Positions 34,003-41,388 of a stretch of 49,152 bases of DNA are shown here, piece after piece. This DNA is from CAZNHL01 sp964572965 (GTDB lineage: Bacteria > Bacteroidota > Bacteroidia > Cytophagales > UBA9547). The notes below the pieces were generated by a model. That model saw only the letters and a program-made list of their open reading frames with translations, had not been told where the DNA came from and made no database searches. A program made the position numbers and the translations under genes. The first letter of the stretch is position 1; every line of letters starts with the position of its first letter. The DNA lies in NCBI GenBank assembly GCA_964572965.1, contig CAZNHL010000026.1, forward strand, positions 1 to 49,152. The letters are read 5' to 3'.

Positions 34003-36081
34003 TTATCTCTGTTCTTCTGCTGGTTTTGGTATTTCCTGCTGAGGAGCATCAGGGGCTTCTTCCTCCTCAGTGTCTTCTTCCTCTTCCTCAGACGGAACAT
34101 TTTGCTCTTCTTTTGGTGCAGTAGGTTTGTATTCCTGTACTTCACTCTGGATAATTCCTGTCACTTTAAACTCTGTACGACGGTTACGTTGCATATCGTC
34201 CTCATTTAACTCAGGAGAAACAAGTAGTTTGGTTTCACCATATCCTTTAGCAGTGATACGCTCTTTAGCGATGCCTTTACTAATGATATATGCTACAGCA
34301 GACTCCGCACGGCCTTGCGACAACTTCATGTTGAAATCATCGCTACCACGGCTATCGGTATGTGAGCTTAGTTCAATTTTGATTGCACGGTTTTGTTTAA
34401 GAATTGTCACAAGCTTATCTAGCTCTTTAGCAGCATCGGCACGAATTTCAGTTTTGTTATAATCGTAATAGATGTTCTCAAGCACAATAGCTTTGTTAAG
34501 TTCAATGCTATCCATGATCACTTTTGTGTCAAGGTGGAATATATTCAGCCCCTCTTTTAAAAGCTTTTTATCAACAGACTTTCCGAAAGTAGAGTAGGCT
34601 TGTGTTTTTGTGAAGTAGCCTTCTTTTTGTGTCTGGAAGAAATAATCCTTATTTACTTCCAGAGGGAAAGTGAAAGTACCGTCAGCAGTAATTACAGAGT
34701 CAATAAGCTCCTTATTTGCGTTCAGGAATTTTACTAATACGTTTGTAAGGCCAATTTCCTGGTTTGCACGGTTCACGGCAATGGTTTTGCCATCTATATA
34801 ATAGATAACCTTATAAACCGGCTTGTAATTAAACTCATATATGTCATCGTCACCTTTACCGCCTTCACGGTTTGAAGAAAGGTAGCCCGTAGTATCAGTG
34901 TCAAAAAAGATACCAAAATCATCCATTTTAGAGTTAGCAGGCATTCCCACGTTCTCAATCGTCATTGCTTTTGAGTTACTGTCTCTTTTTGCAACAAAAA
35001 TATCAAGACCTCCGATACCCGGTTGTCCATCAGAAGAGAAATAGAAACGGCCGTTTGGCGCTAAGTAAGGAAACAACTCGTTACCGGCCGTGTTAATTTT
35101 AGAGCCAAGGTTGGTAACGTTTGTGAAAGAAGTGTCGCCGGAGAAGTTTGCCTTATACAAATCAATTCCGCCGTAACCGCCTTTTCTGTTTGAAGAGAAA
35201 TAAAGCGTTTTGCCGTCAGGAGAAAACATTGGTGTAGAAGTCCAGGCATTATCGTCATTGATATCCAGCAAAATCGGATCACTCCATTCATTGCCACCTT
35301 TATGCGTTGAAAGGTACAAATCCGTTTCTTTACGGCCTTTTTTACTGCCATCGTTACTTCTTGCAAAAACCATAATACTGCCATCAGGAGTAAATGTCGG
35401 GCTACCTTCGTTGTTATCGGTCAGGTTGATATTTGTAGGGAAAGGACGATCATAACCTGATCCGTGACCATTTCCGTCAAACTTAAATCTCCATATATCA
35501 GAAAACCCAAGTCCGTTTGCACGATACAGTTTGCTTTGTCCTCTTGTTGAAGTAAAGGCCAGGCCGCCGTCAAAAAGCACAGCACCGTAATCAGCCCCTT
35601 TTGTATTCAGGTAAGTAGCATTTTTAACTCTGAACGGACATTCTTTTTTCATTAAAGAAGAAAGGTCTTCCAATGCTTTGATCTCCAGCTTTGCTCTTTT
35701 ACGGTATTCGTCGTTGTTACCAACTTTCAGATAAGCTTTGAAACGTTTCAGGGCAGGTTCATAGCTTCCTATTTCTTTCAAAGAAAGCGCATGGTAAAAA
35801 TAAGCAGTATCATTAGCGGCGTTGGCATCTACCACTTTCTGATAATACGGAGAAGCTTCTGCCAGACGGTTAGACAAACGATAAGACTCTGCCATCTTAT
35901 AGTTCAGGTAGTCTTTCTGACCACCTTTCGAAAGGGCATTAATATACATTTGGGTGGCAAAGTCATACTCGCCCATTTTAAATTTCTTATTGCCTTGTTT
36001 GGTATAATAAAGCGCCGATTTACACGCGCCAAGGGAAAATATAGTTAAACAACAAATCCCTACAAAAAACCTGTTCAGCAT
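34003..36081 (-). CDS. PorE-like lipoprotein (TPR, PD40 propeller, CRD, OmpA)
   Basis: A 692-residue outer-membrane lipoprotein. The ATG at 36081 gives a signal peptide ending in the lipobox L-G-A-C (Cys19); the earlier ATG at 36111 would weaken it. Order of domains: TPR-type helices (residues about 25-140), PD40/WD40-like propeller ('PTFTPDGSIMVFARSNDGSK', 'TPMFSPDGKTLYFSSNRKGGYGG', 'SSDGQPGIGGLDIF') to about 420, a regulatory-like beta-sandwich (about 440-530) and OmpA C-terminal ('SSHTDSRGSDDFNMKLSQGRA', 'AKGYGETKLL'). This is the architecture of PorE, a T9SS-associated protein that anchors to peptidoglycan. Because Bacteroidota have several paralogues, it may not be PorE itself. The last 55 residues are a glutamate/proline tail. 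Confidence 0.88.
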   Translation of the reverse strand: MLNRFFVGICCLTIFSLGACKSALYYTKQGNKKFKMGEYDFATQMYINALSKGGQKDYLNYKMAESYRLSNRLAEASPYYQKVVDANAANDTAYFYHALSLKEIGSYEPALKRFKAYLKVGNNDEYRKRAKLEIKALEDLSSLMKKECPFRVKNATYLNTKGADYGAVLFDGGLAFTSTRGQSKLYRANGLGFSDIWRFKFDGNGHGSGYDRPFPTNINLTDNNEGSPTFTPDGSIMVFARSNDGSKKGRKETDLYLSTHKGGNEWSDPILLDINDDNAWTSTPMFSPDGKTLYFSSNRKGGYGGIDLYKANFSGDTSFTNVTNLGSKINTAGNELFPYLAPNGRFYFSSDGQPGIGGLDIFVAKRDSNSKAMTIENVGMPANSKMDDFGIFFDTDTTGYLSSNREGGKGDDDIYEFNYKPVYKVIYYIDGKTIAVNRANQEIGLTNVLVKFLNANKELIDSVITADGTFTFPLEVNKDYFFQTQKEGYFTKTQAYSTFGKSVDKKLLKEGLNIFHLDTKVIMDSIELNKAIVLENIYYDYNKTEIRADAAKELDKLVTILKQNRAIKIELSSHTDSRGSDDFNMKLSQGRAESAVAYIISKGIAKERITAKGYGETKLLVSPELNEDDMQRNRRTEFKVTGIIQSEVQEYKPTAPKEEQNVPSEEEEEDTEEEEAPDAPQQEIPKPAEEQR

Positions 36082-36190
36082 AAAAATGCAGTTGTTTGGT
36101 AATTGTAGCAATTTATGGAAATAATTTAAAAAAAGTAATATTTAGAGCTTTACACGGCAAAGTCTGAGAGCTGTCAGAATAATAATATAA

Positions 36191-36360
36191 AATTGAGTAT
36201 CCGTGTTCATTTTACCTTGCCCGACTCGGTTAACCGGGAATTCTGAATTTTGCCTGCTGATCTCGCTGATAGCACAGGTTTTATTGATTGTTAAACTTAC
36301 GGGGTTTGCAGAGCCGGAATTCTGAGTTATTGCGGGAGAAAAATCTGTTTCTTATGAGAG
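36191..36360 (-). repeat. dispersed repeat, copy B
   Basis: Shares AATTGAGTATCCGT at its left end, TTTATTGATTGTT in the middle and GCGGGAGAAAA at the right with copy A (11475-11640), but is more diverged. It lies in the gene-free stretch between the PorE-like gene and the next gene (36112-36481), which has no other feature I can see. Confidence 0.65.
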
Positions 36361-36481
36361 AAATGTTTAAAAACTAAGTGAACAGATAAGGGGTTTCAAA
36401 TCCCCTTATCTGTTCCGGGCTGCTTTCGACAATACCTTCATTCCCTTTGGGAAAGTACTGATTGTGTTATAAATGCTATGT

Positions 36482-36976
36482 TTATACTACTTTCTGGAAA
36501 TACCTTGCCAGCCACGAATCAGCTGCTTTTTGTTGCCATTGACTATTCAGTTTTTCAATACTATCGACCAGGTTATTAAATATGATTGTTTCCGGAGTGA
36601 TTGTTCCGTCTGCTACAGCTGCTTTAATTTCTTTCAGATCAAGAGTGGCAATTTGTCCATCGGCCAGGTAAGCAATCTGCATTTTGTCTAACAGCTTTAC
36701 ATTTAGCTGTTGCTCCAGTTCTTTCATCAGATTTACTGATTTATCAATAGAACAACCACTGGCGCCATAAGCAGTTTCGTCTACAGCCACCACAAGAAAC
36801 TTGTTGAAAAAAGTCTTATAGGAGCTTTTCAGGCCATGACCGTGACTATTCCAGTCTTCCGTAAAAACAAGTAATGCCTGTTCTGCCAGAGAAAGTTCCG
36901 CAGCATTTAAGGTTCTGTTTGCCTGGTAAACCCACACACGGCTATGGCCCGGCATATATTCAAATGGTGTTTGCAT
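36482..36976 (-). CDS. conserved Bacteroidota protein (often mislabelled ABC transporter ATPase)
   Basis: A 164-residue soluble protein with 'MPGHSRVWVYQANRTLN', 'FTEDWNSHGHGLKSSY', 'DETAYGASGCSIDKSVNLMKEL' and 'IIFNNLVDSIEKLNSQW...ESW'-type C terminus. Database entries with this sequence pattern are often called 'ABC transporter ATPase', but there is no Walker A, no signature LSGGQ and no Walker B here, and the protein is far too short. The conserved H, W and 'GCSID' suggest a small enzyme or binding protein. A heptamer repeat array begins 12 bases upstream of its ATG. Function unknown. Confidence 0.83.
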   Translation of the reverse strand: MQTPFEYMPGHSRVWVYQANRTLNAAELSLAEQALLVFTEDWNSHGHGLKSSYKTFFNKFLVVAVDETAYGASGCSIDKSVNLMKELEQQLNVKLLDKMQIAYLADGQIATLDLKEIKAAVADGTITPETIIFNNLVDSIEKLNSQWQQKAADSWLARYFQKVV

Positions 36977-36987
36977 TTTTATGTTAG

Positions 36988-37040
36988 TATTGAGTATTGA
37001 GTATTGAGTATTGAGTATTGAGTATTGAGTATTGAGTATT
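36988..37040. repeat. heptanucleotide tandem repeat (TATTGAG)n next to a start codon
   Basis: Seven perfect copies of TATTGAG (36988-37036) plus four bases, read on the plus strand; on the gene's strand this is CTCAATA. It lies in the 5' region of the minus-strand gene starting at 36976, so slippage would change the leader length or promoter spacing. Rotated, it differs from the unit at base 1 (TACTCAC) by one base (TACTCAA). Confidence 0.95.
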
Positions 37041-37102
37041 TTCTCTATTTACTAATTCAACTCTGTAAAAGTACAGAAGGTTCGGGGGGTAAATGTATTT
37101 GA

Positions 37103-37168
37103 GTGTTTAAGTGTTAATGTTTGCAAGATACTTCACCTGCACCTTTAATACATAAACACCCAAACACT
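37103..37168 (+). repeat. short element with GTGTTTRRGTGTT-type inverted ends, no cargo
   Basis: Left end GTGTTTAAGTGTTAATGTTT (37103-37122), 32 bases of spacer, right end AACACCCAAACACT (37155-37168). The same left and right ends, in the same order, flank the four-helix-bundle gene in the opposite orientation at 38036-38512. The two ends are imperfect inverted repeats of each other (11 of 14 positions). Confidence 0.6.
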
Positions 37169-37234
37169 TTAAAAACAACAACGGCCAGATTTCTCCGGCT
37201 GTGTTTATATATAAATGGTTTTGGTACAATTCAA

Positions 37235-38020
37235 TTAATACAAACCTTCAGCTTTAGCAACAAGTTCCGCAAGGTCATACACTCTTACTGCAGCTTCCTG
37301 ATTTTTATTTTTTACACCGTCGGCCATCATCACCATACAGAAGGGGCAACCTACTGCAATGGTATGTGCTCCGGTTTCCAAAGCTTCTTCTGTACGTTCT
37401 ACGTTAACATCTTTAGTTCCTTTTTCCGGTTCTTTAAACATTTGTCCGCCACCCGCACCGCAGCAGAGACCTTTCGCTTTAGAGCGTTTCATTTCAACCA
37501 GGTCAGCATCCAATGCCTGAATAATGTCTCTTGGCGCTTCGTACACATTATTGGCACGGCCTAAGTAGCAGGAATCGTGAAAGGTGATTTTCTGACCTTT
37601 AAATTCTCCGCCCGATACTTTCAGTTTTCCTTCATTGATCAATTGTTGTATCAATTGAGAGTGGTGGATTACCTCGTAGTTGCCGCCCAACTCAGGATAC
37701 TCGTTTTTTAGTGTGTTAAAGCAATGCGGACAGGCAGTCACAATCTTCTTTACATTGTAGGCGTTCAGTACCTGAATGTTGGACATGGCCATCATCTGAA
37801 ACTGAAAATCATTACCGGAACGGCGCGCTGGGTCACCCGTGCAGCTTTCCTCCTGGCCAAGAACGGCAAATTTGATTCCTACTTTATTTAAAATGCGGCA
37901 AACCGCTACTGTTACTTTCTGATATCTTTCGTCAAACGAACCGGCACAACCTACCCAAAACAATATTTCAGGTGATTCTCCTTTTGCAGCCATTTCGGCC
38001 ATGGTAGGTACAAAGCTCAT
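37235..38020 (-). CDS. (Fe-S)-binding oxidoreductase subunit with two CCG domains
   Basis: A 261-residue cytosolic protein with two cysteine-rich CCG domains, as in HdrB, GlpC and LutA/LutB-linked proteins. Domain 1: 'WVGCAGSFDERYQ', 'EESCTGDPARRSG', 'ACPHCFNTL'. Domain 2: 'HDSCYLGRANN', 'GLCCGAGGGQMF', 'GCPFCMVMM'. These cysteines usually bind iron-sulfur clusters. It acts with the membrane protein encoded upstream (38505-39854), passing electrons. The ATG at 38020 is preferred because the extra 16 codons from 38068 are made from the octamer-repeat DNA flanking the four-helix-bundle gene. The normal neighbour arrangement is interrupted by that gene. Confidence 0.88.
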   Translation of the reverse strand: MSFVPTMAEMAAKGESPEILFWVGCAGSFDERYQKVTVAVCRILNKVGIKFAVLGQEESCTGDPARRSGNDFQFQMMAMSNIQVLNAYNVKKIVTACPHCFNTLKNEYPELGGNYEVIHHSQLIQQLINEGKLKVSGGEFKGQKITFHDSCYLGRANNVYEAPRDIIQALDADLVEMKRSKAKGLCCGAGGGQMFKEPEKGTKDVNVERTEEALETGAHTIAVGCPFCMVMMADGVKNKNQEAAVRVYDLAELVAKAEGLY

Positions 38021-38035
38021 TTCGGTAAGTGTTTT

Positions 38036-38512
38036 AGTGTTTGGGTGTTGAGGTGTTATTCTCAGCACCTAATCTTGTAAACTAATATTCAAGTATTTAA
38101 TCAAGGCCAAAATCTGGCTTCTCGTTTTATCTGTCAGTGTATGCAATTCAAGTAATTCCTCCTGAGTGGCATAATTCATATCTTCCATTACATACAACAT
38201 GCTTTTAACTTCCGATGCAGAACTTTGGGCGATGTCTAAAAATCTTCTGAAATCTTTCCGATGATACCGTGCAAATCCTTCTGCTATGTTATTCATTATA
38301 GAAACAGATGCTCGTTTAATCTGTGATTTACTATCAAAGTCTTTGACTATTCTCCCTTGTTCACATATTTCAAAAACTCTTTTGTTTAGTATTCTGGCGC
38401 CCTGCCAGCAATGTAAGTCCTCAAAGCGTTCGACTTTTGCCATGTTAAAAAGTATTAATGTGGTAGCTGGTTTAAAATACCAAGCTACTCAAAAACATTA
38501 ACACTTAAACAC
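38036..38512 (-). mobile_element. putative IVS-type cassette with imperfect terminal inverted repeats
   Basis: On the minus strand it runs from GTGTTTAAGTGTTAATGTTT (38512-38493) to AACACCCAAACACT (38049-38036), enclosing the four-helix-bundle gene. The ends are imperfect inverted repeats with an 8-base rhythm (GTGTTTAA, GTGTTAAT; GTGTTTGG, GTGTTGAG). The left end overlaps the stop codon of the upstream Fe-S gene. No recombinase is present; mobility is inferred from the cargo-free copy at 37103-37168. Confidence 0.5.
38069..38443 (-). CDS. four-helix-bundle protein (23S rRNA IVS type)
   Basis: A 124-residue helical protein of the TIGR02436 type, first known from intervening sequences in 23S rRNA genes: 'FEDLHCWQGARILNKRVFEI', 'SQIKRASVSIMNNIAEGFAR', 'FRRFLDIAQSSASEVKSMLYV', 'LLELHTLTDKTRSQI'. 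These proteins are stand-alone and of uncertain function. Here the gene lies between the two Fe-S operon genes, which would otherwise be adjacent, and its flanks carry inverted octamer repeats. It shows no signal peptide or membrane segment. Probably a cassette gained by insertion. Confidence 0.9.
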   Translation of the reverse strand: MAKVERFEDLHCWQGARILNKRVFEICEQGRIVKDFDSKSQIKRASVSIMNNIAEGFARYHRKDFRRFLDIAQSSASEVKSMLYVMEDMNYATQEELLELHTLTDKTRSQILALIKYLNISLQD

Positions 38513-39854
38513 CTTCATTATTCAACTTATTTGCCCAGTTGAAGCGATCTGACGGAGAGAATTTCCATGGTGCAAAGCTTGTTTCCATGTTCGAAAACAT
38601 GGCGTTCCAGCTTTGTGGCGCTTTAGACTCTTCCATGATCATGTATCTTCTTAACTGTACAATAATGTCTAATGGGTTGATATTGATCGGGCAGGCATCT
38701 GTACAAGCGTTACAGGTTGTACAAGCTAATAATTCTTCCTGACTCACATATTCTTCACTGAACAATGCTTTGCCGTCATCAACAAAAGTACCGTTGTTGG
38801 CTTTCGCGTTTTCACCGATTTCTTCAATACGGTCACGTGTATCCATCATTACTTTACGTGGCGAAAGTTTTTTGCCTGTTAAGTTGGCCGGACAAACCGC
38901 AGTGCAACGCCCACACTCGGTGCAAGCATAAGCGCCAAGTAGTTGGTTCCAGTCCAGTTCGTTGGCATCACGTGCGCCAAATCTCAAAGGAGCATTAGGG
39001 TCTAATGCCGGTGCGTTGGGGTCTGCAGGCATGCCAAGCATTGATTTCACTTCGGCAGTTACTGTCGGCATGTTGTCAATTTCACCTGCGGGGTTCAGCT
39101 TCGCGAAATAAGTGTTCGGGAAAGCAATGAATATGTGCAGGTGTTTAGAATAAGGAACATAGTTTGCAAAAGCAAGTACGCCCAAAATATGGAACCACCA
39201 TGCAGTTCGTTCAAAAGCAATAAGTGTATTTGTACTGAAATCGAAACTATTAATAAGAGGTATCAAGAGGCCGCTGAAAAAGAACCCTCCCGTCTGATGG
39301 TAATGTTCTGCACCGCGGCTTTGCAATATCTGATCTATTGCATTCATTTTTAACAAAGCGATCATCAATACAATCTCAAAAGTTAAAATGAGGTTTGCAT
39401 CCAGCAATGGCCATTTAGTCAGTTCCGGTTTGTGAAAGCGCGAAATATTCAAAACATTTCTGCGAATCAGGAATATGCTGCAGCCTATAAGAACCGTTAC
39501 TGCGAAAAATTCAAAGAAATTGATCAGGTATGGATAAAGAGACCCAAAGAACGGAGCGAACAAGCGGTGCGTTCCGAGTATACCATCGAGCACAATTTCA
39601 ATGATTTCCAGGTTTACTAATAGAAACCCGAGATAAACAAAGAGGTGTAGGATGGCCGGAATTGGTCTTGCGAACATTTTTTTCTGTCCGAATGCCAATA
39701 AAATCATCTGTTTTAAACGCTCTCCCGGACGATCTTTTATCTCTTTCTTTTTGCCCAGTTTAATGTTGCCAACGATGCGTTTCACGCTCATTGTCAGGAA
39801 GTAACCTGCAACTCCAAGTGCTACAATAAATGCTATTTGAGAGATATAACCCAT
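38505..39854 (-). CDS. membrane-bound 4Fe-4S oxidoreductase (NarI-like plus ferredoxin domain)
   Basis: A 449-residue inner-membrane protein. The first 260 residues have about six membrane segments of the NarI/HdrE kind, followed by a cytosolic ferredoxin domain with two CxxCxxCxxxCP motifs: 'CTECGRCTAVCPAN' (near 315) and 'CTTCNACTDACPINI' (near 375). It probably passes electrons between a membrane quinone or heme and the CCG-domain protein encoded downstream (37235-38020). Histidines in the membrane part could ligate heme. It is the first gene of its operon; the second is separated by the IVS cassette. The substrate is not visible. Confidence 0.9.
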   Translation of the reverse strand: MGYISQIAFIVALGVAGYFLTMSVKRIVGNIKLGKKKEIKDRPGERLKQMILLAFGQKKMFARPIPAILHLFVYLGFLLVNLEIIEIVLDGILGTHRLFAPFFGSLYPYLINFFEFFAVTVLIGCSIFLIRRNVLNISRFHKPELTKWPLLDANLILTFEIVLMIALLKMNAIDQILQSRGAEHYHQTGGFFFSGLLIPLINSFDFSTNTLIAFERTAWWFHILGVLAFANYVPYSKHLHIFIAFPNTYFAKLNPAGEIDNMPTVTAEVKSMLGMPADPNAPALDPNAPLRFGARDANELDWNQLLGAYACTECGRCTAVCPANLTGKKLSPRKVMMDTRDRIEEIGENAKANNGTFVDDGKALFSEEYVSQEELLACTTCNACTDACPININPLDIIVQLRRYMIMEESKAPQSWNAMFSNMETSFAPWKFSPSDRFNWANKLNNEGV

Positions 39855-39927
39855 GTTTTTAAAAAATAAAGCACGAAACTAATCAATAATTTTTTCCTAA
39901 ATAATTTTTTATTTCAAACAAAAACCC

Positions 39928-39935
39928 CACCTTTG
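39928..39935 (+). promoter_or_regulatory. -7 box upstream of tRNA-Phe
   Basis: CACCTTTG matches seven of the eight positions of TAnnTTTG (three fixed bases after the wobble plus A), 12 bases before the tRNA start. Confidence 0.45.
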
Positions 39936-39947
39936 CAATCCCAAGTC

Positions 39948-40020
39948 GGTGATGTAGCTCAGTCGGTAGAGCAAAGGACTGAAAATCCTTGTGTCGTTGG
40001 TTCGATTCCAATCATCACCA
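39948..40020 (+). tRNA. tRNA-Phe (anticodon GAA)
   Basis: 73 bases. Acceptor GGTGATG (39948-39954) pairs with CATCACC (40013-40019), discriminator A at 40020; the D arm GCTC/GAGC, the anticodon stem AAGGA/TCCTT with loop CTGAAAA (anticodon GAA at 39981-39983) and T arm GTTGG/CCAAT (one G-T) are complete. A CCA tail is not encoded. It is monocistronic with its own terminator. It is the only RNA gene in the window. Confidence 0.97.
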
Positions 40021-40024
40021 CTCT

Positions 40025-40058
40025 AAGAATCCCGCCCTAAAGCGGGATTTCTTGTTTT
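40025..40058 (+). terminator. terminator after tRNA-Phe
   Basis: AAGAATCCCGC (40025-40035) pairs with GCGGGATTTCTT (40042-40053) with one bulged T, then TTTTT. Together with the tRNA and the 40166 hairpin it explains the gene-free stretch 39855-40220. Confidence 0.85.
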
Positions 40059-40165
40059 TAACGTTTTCGTAAATCTTTAGTTTAGCCGAAATCCTAATAT
40101 AAATCCATTCTAAACAGTGTTGCGACATGTTTTTGAATGATTCTATTTGAAATTCAGAGGCATAA

Positions 40166-40203
40166 AAAAATCCCCGGGAATCATCAGACTCCCGGGGATT
40201 TTT
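40166..40203 (-). terminator. terminator of the second DUF1573 gene
   Basis: AAAAATCCCCGGGA (40166-40179) pairs perfectly with TCCCGGGGATTTTT (40190-40203). Read on the minus strand the trailing A-run is a T tract. It is 17 bases beyond the stop codon at 40221. Confidence 0.9.
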
Positions 40204-40220
40204 GTTGAAGCTTTTTTATA

Positions 40221-40667
40221 CTAGTGACTATGTGGCGCTGGCGTTGCTTTCATACCGTCTCCCGGTTTTTGCAGCACATTTGAAATGATAGTAACCTGAG
40301 TTTGGTTGTTTGTTGCATTACTCAATACTGTAATCACTTTATTTTGTTTGCCCATTTTGCCTGCGCTGTTGAAAGTGGCAGTAATTTCACCTTTTTTGCC
40401 CGGAGCAATAGGTTCTTTAGGCCATGCTGGCACTGTGCAGCCACAAGTTGTTAATACATTTGAAACGATCAAGGGCTCTTTGCCTGTGTTTTGGAATTTG
40501 AATGTATAAGTAACGATTTGTCCTTGTACAATGTCTCCAAAATCATGCGTAGTTTCATCGTAAGTAATTTGTGGGCCATTACCTGGGGCAGCTTGCTGAG
40601 TATTGTCCTGTGCCTGAGCAAAAAATACTCCCAGCATCAGACAGAAGGAAATAAAGAATTGTTTCAT
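40221..40667 (-). CDS. DUF1573 domain protein, copy 2
   Basis: A 148-residue exported protein. A signal peptide (ends 'FFAQAQ') is followed by a linker and one DUF1573 domain: 'ITYDETTHDFGDIVQGQIVTYTF', 'KFQNTGKEPLIVSNVLTTCGCT', 'PIAPGKKGEITATFNS', 'NKVITVLSNATNN'. The C terminus is a short histidine-containing tail ('KATPAPHSH'). It is a paralogue of the protein at 25779-26174 with the same cysteine pair. A promoter-like pair (TTG and TAAATTTG) lies upstream. The function of the family is unknown. Confidence 0.9.
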   Translation of the reverse strand: MKQFFISFCLMLGVFFAQAQDNTQQAAPGNGPQITYDETTHDFGDIVQGQIVTYTFKFQNTGKEPLIVSNVLTTCGCTVPAWPKEPIAPGKKGEITATFNSAGKMGKQNKVITVLSNATNNQTQVTIISNVLQKPGDGMKATPAPHSH

Positions 40668-40690
40668 GTGTTATTTGGTTTTTGTAGAGA

Positions 40691-40719
40691 CAAATTTAAT
40701 CTTTTACTGCATTTAGCAA
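40691..40719 (-). promoter_or_regulatory. Bacteroidota -33/-7 promoter for the DUF1573 gene
   Basis: On the minus strand TTG (40719-40717) is 18 bases upstream of TAAATTTG (40698-40691), an exact TAnnTTTG. The -7 box ends 23 bases before the ATG at 40667. Both elements and the spacing fit the Bacteroidota consensus. Confidence 0.55.
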
Positions 40720-40843
40720 GACAAATATGCTGCCAATTTTTGATTCAGTACCTAAGCGGGGAGAATCAATTTTTGCTTTTTGCTTGTGATTTATACCTAT
40801 ATGAACGTTTTTTGGTTCAGATTCTGCATTCTCACACCTTCAT

Positions 40844-41341
40844 ATGTCCGCAATTCAAGAAGAAATAGTAACTGTTTTTGGCAATCGTTTACGCACACGC
40901 GTATCCGGAATTTGTGTGCAGGATGATAAAATCTTATTGGTAAAACACCATTCACTTGGTCCGTATGGTATTTTATGGGCGCCTCCCGGCGGGGGCATGA
41001 ATTATGGAGAAAAAGCAGAGACCAGCCTTAAGCGTGAAATGCAGGAAGAGTGTGGTCTGGAGGTAACAGTAGGTCCATTACTTTTTGTGTACGAATACCT
41101 CGACGAACCTTTACATGCAATAGAATTATTCTTCGAAGTAAAAATTGTTTCAGGAGAACTTATCCAAGGGTTTGATCCTGAATTAAGCAAAGAAAATCAA
41201 ATTATACACGAGGTCAGCTGGGTTGCATATAATGAGATAAATCAGGGGAATAAAGCCGTTTTTCATGAAATATTGACTAAGGTTGACTCGGTGAAAGAAC
41301 TTCTGAAACTGAGAGGATATTTTACTGCTTCCAATCCATAG
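40844..41341 (+). CDS. NUDIX hydrolase
   Basis: A 165-residue cytosolic hydrolase of nucleoside-diphosphate-linked compounds. The complete Nudix box GX5EX7REUXEEXGU is at residues 50-72 (G50, E56, R64, E65, E68, E69, G71). The start (ATG 40844) gives a normal N-terminal strand. The C terminus 'EVSWVAYNEINQG' is a typical family end. The preferred substrate cannot be told from the sequence. It lies upstream of the DUF3822 and coaD genes but 47 bp before the next start, with a promoter-like box between. Confidence 0.93.
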   Translation: MSAIQEEIVTVFGNRLRTRVSGICVQDDKILLVKHHSLGPYGILWAPPGGGMNYGEKAETSLKREMQEECGLEVTVGPLLFVYEYLDEPLHAIELFFEVKIVSGELIQGFDPELSKENQIIHEVSWVAYNEINQGNKAVFHEILTKVDSVKELLKLRGYFTASNP

Positions 41342-41361
41342 GATATTTATTACGGATTTTG

Positions 41362-41369
41362 TACTTTTG
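41362..41369 (+). promoter_or_regulatory. Bacteroidota -7 box upstream of the DUF3822 gene
   Basis: TACTTTTG matches TAnnTTTG. It lies 19 bases before the proposed GTG start at 41389, so the earlier TTG at 41359 would lie inside the promoter. Confidence 0.4.
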
Positions 41370-41388
41370 GCATTATAGATATAATGCC

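Noticed and set aside
36482..36976. Label of 'ABC transporter ATPase'
   Set aside because: No Walker A, signature or Walker B motif is present and the protein has only 164 residues.
38069..38443. 23S rRNA intervening sequence
   Set aside because: The protein is of the IVS type, but there is no rRNA sequence nearby; it is an isolated cassette between protein genes.
40011..40020. Encoded CCA end of the tRNA
   Set aside because: The terminal bases ACCA are the acceptor stem and discriminator; the next bases are CTC, so CCA must be added after transcription.
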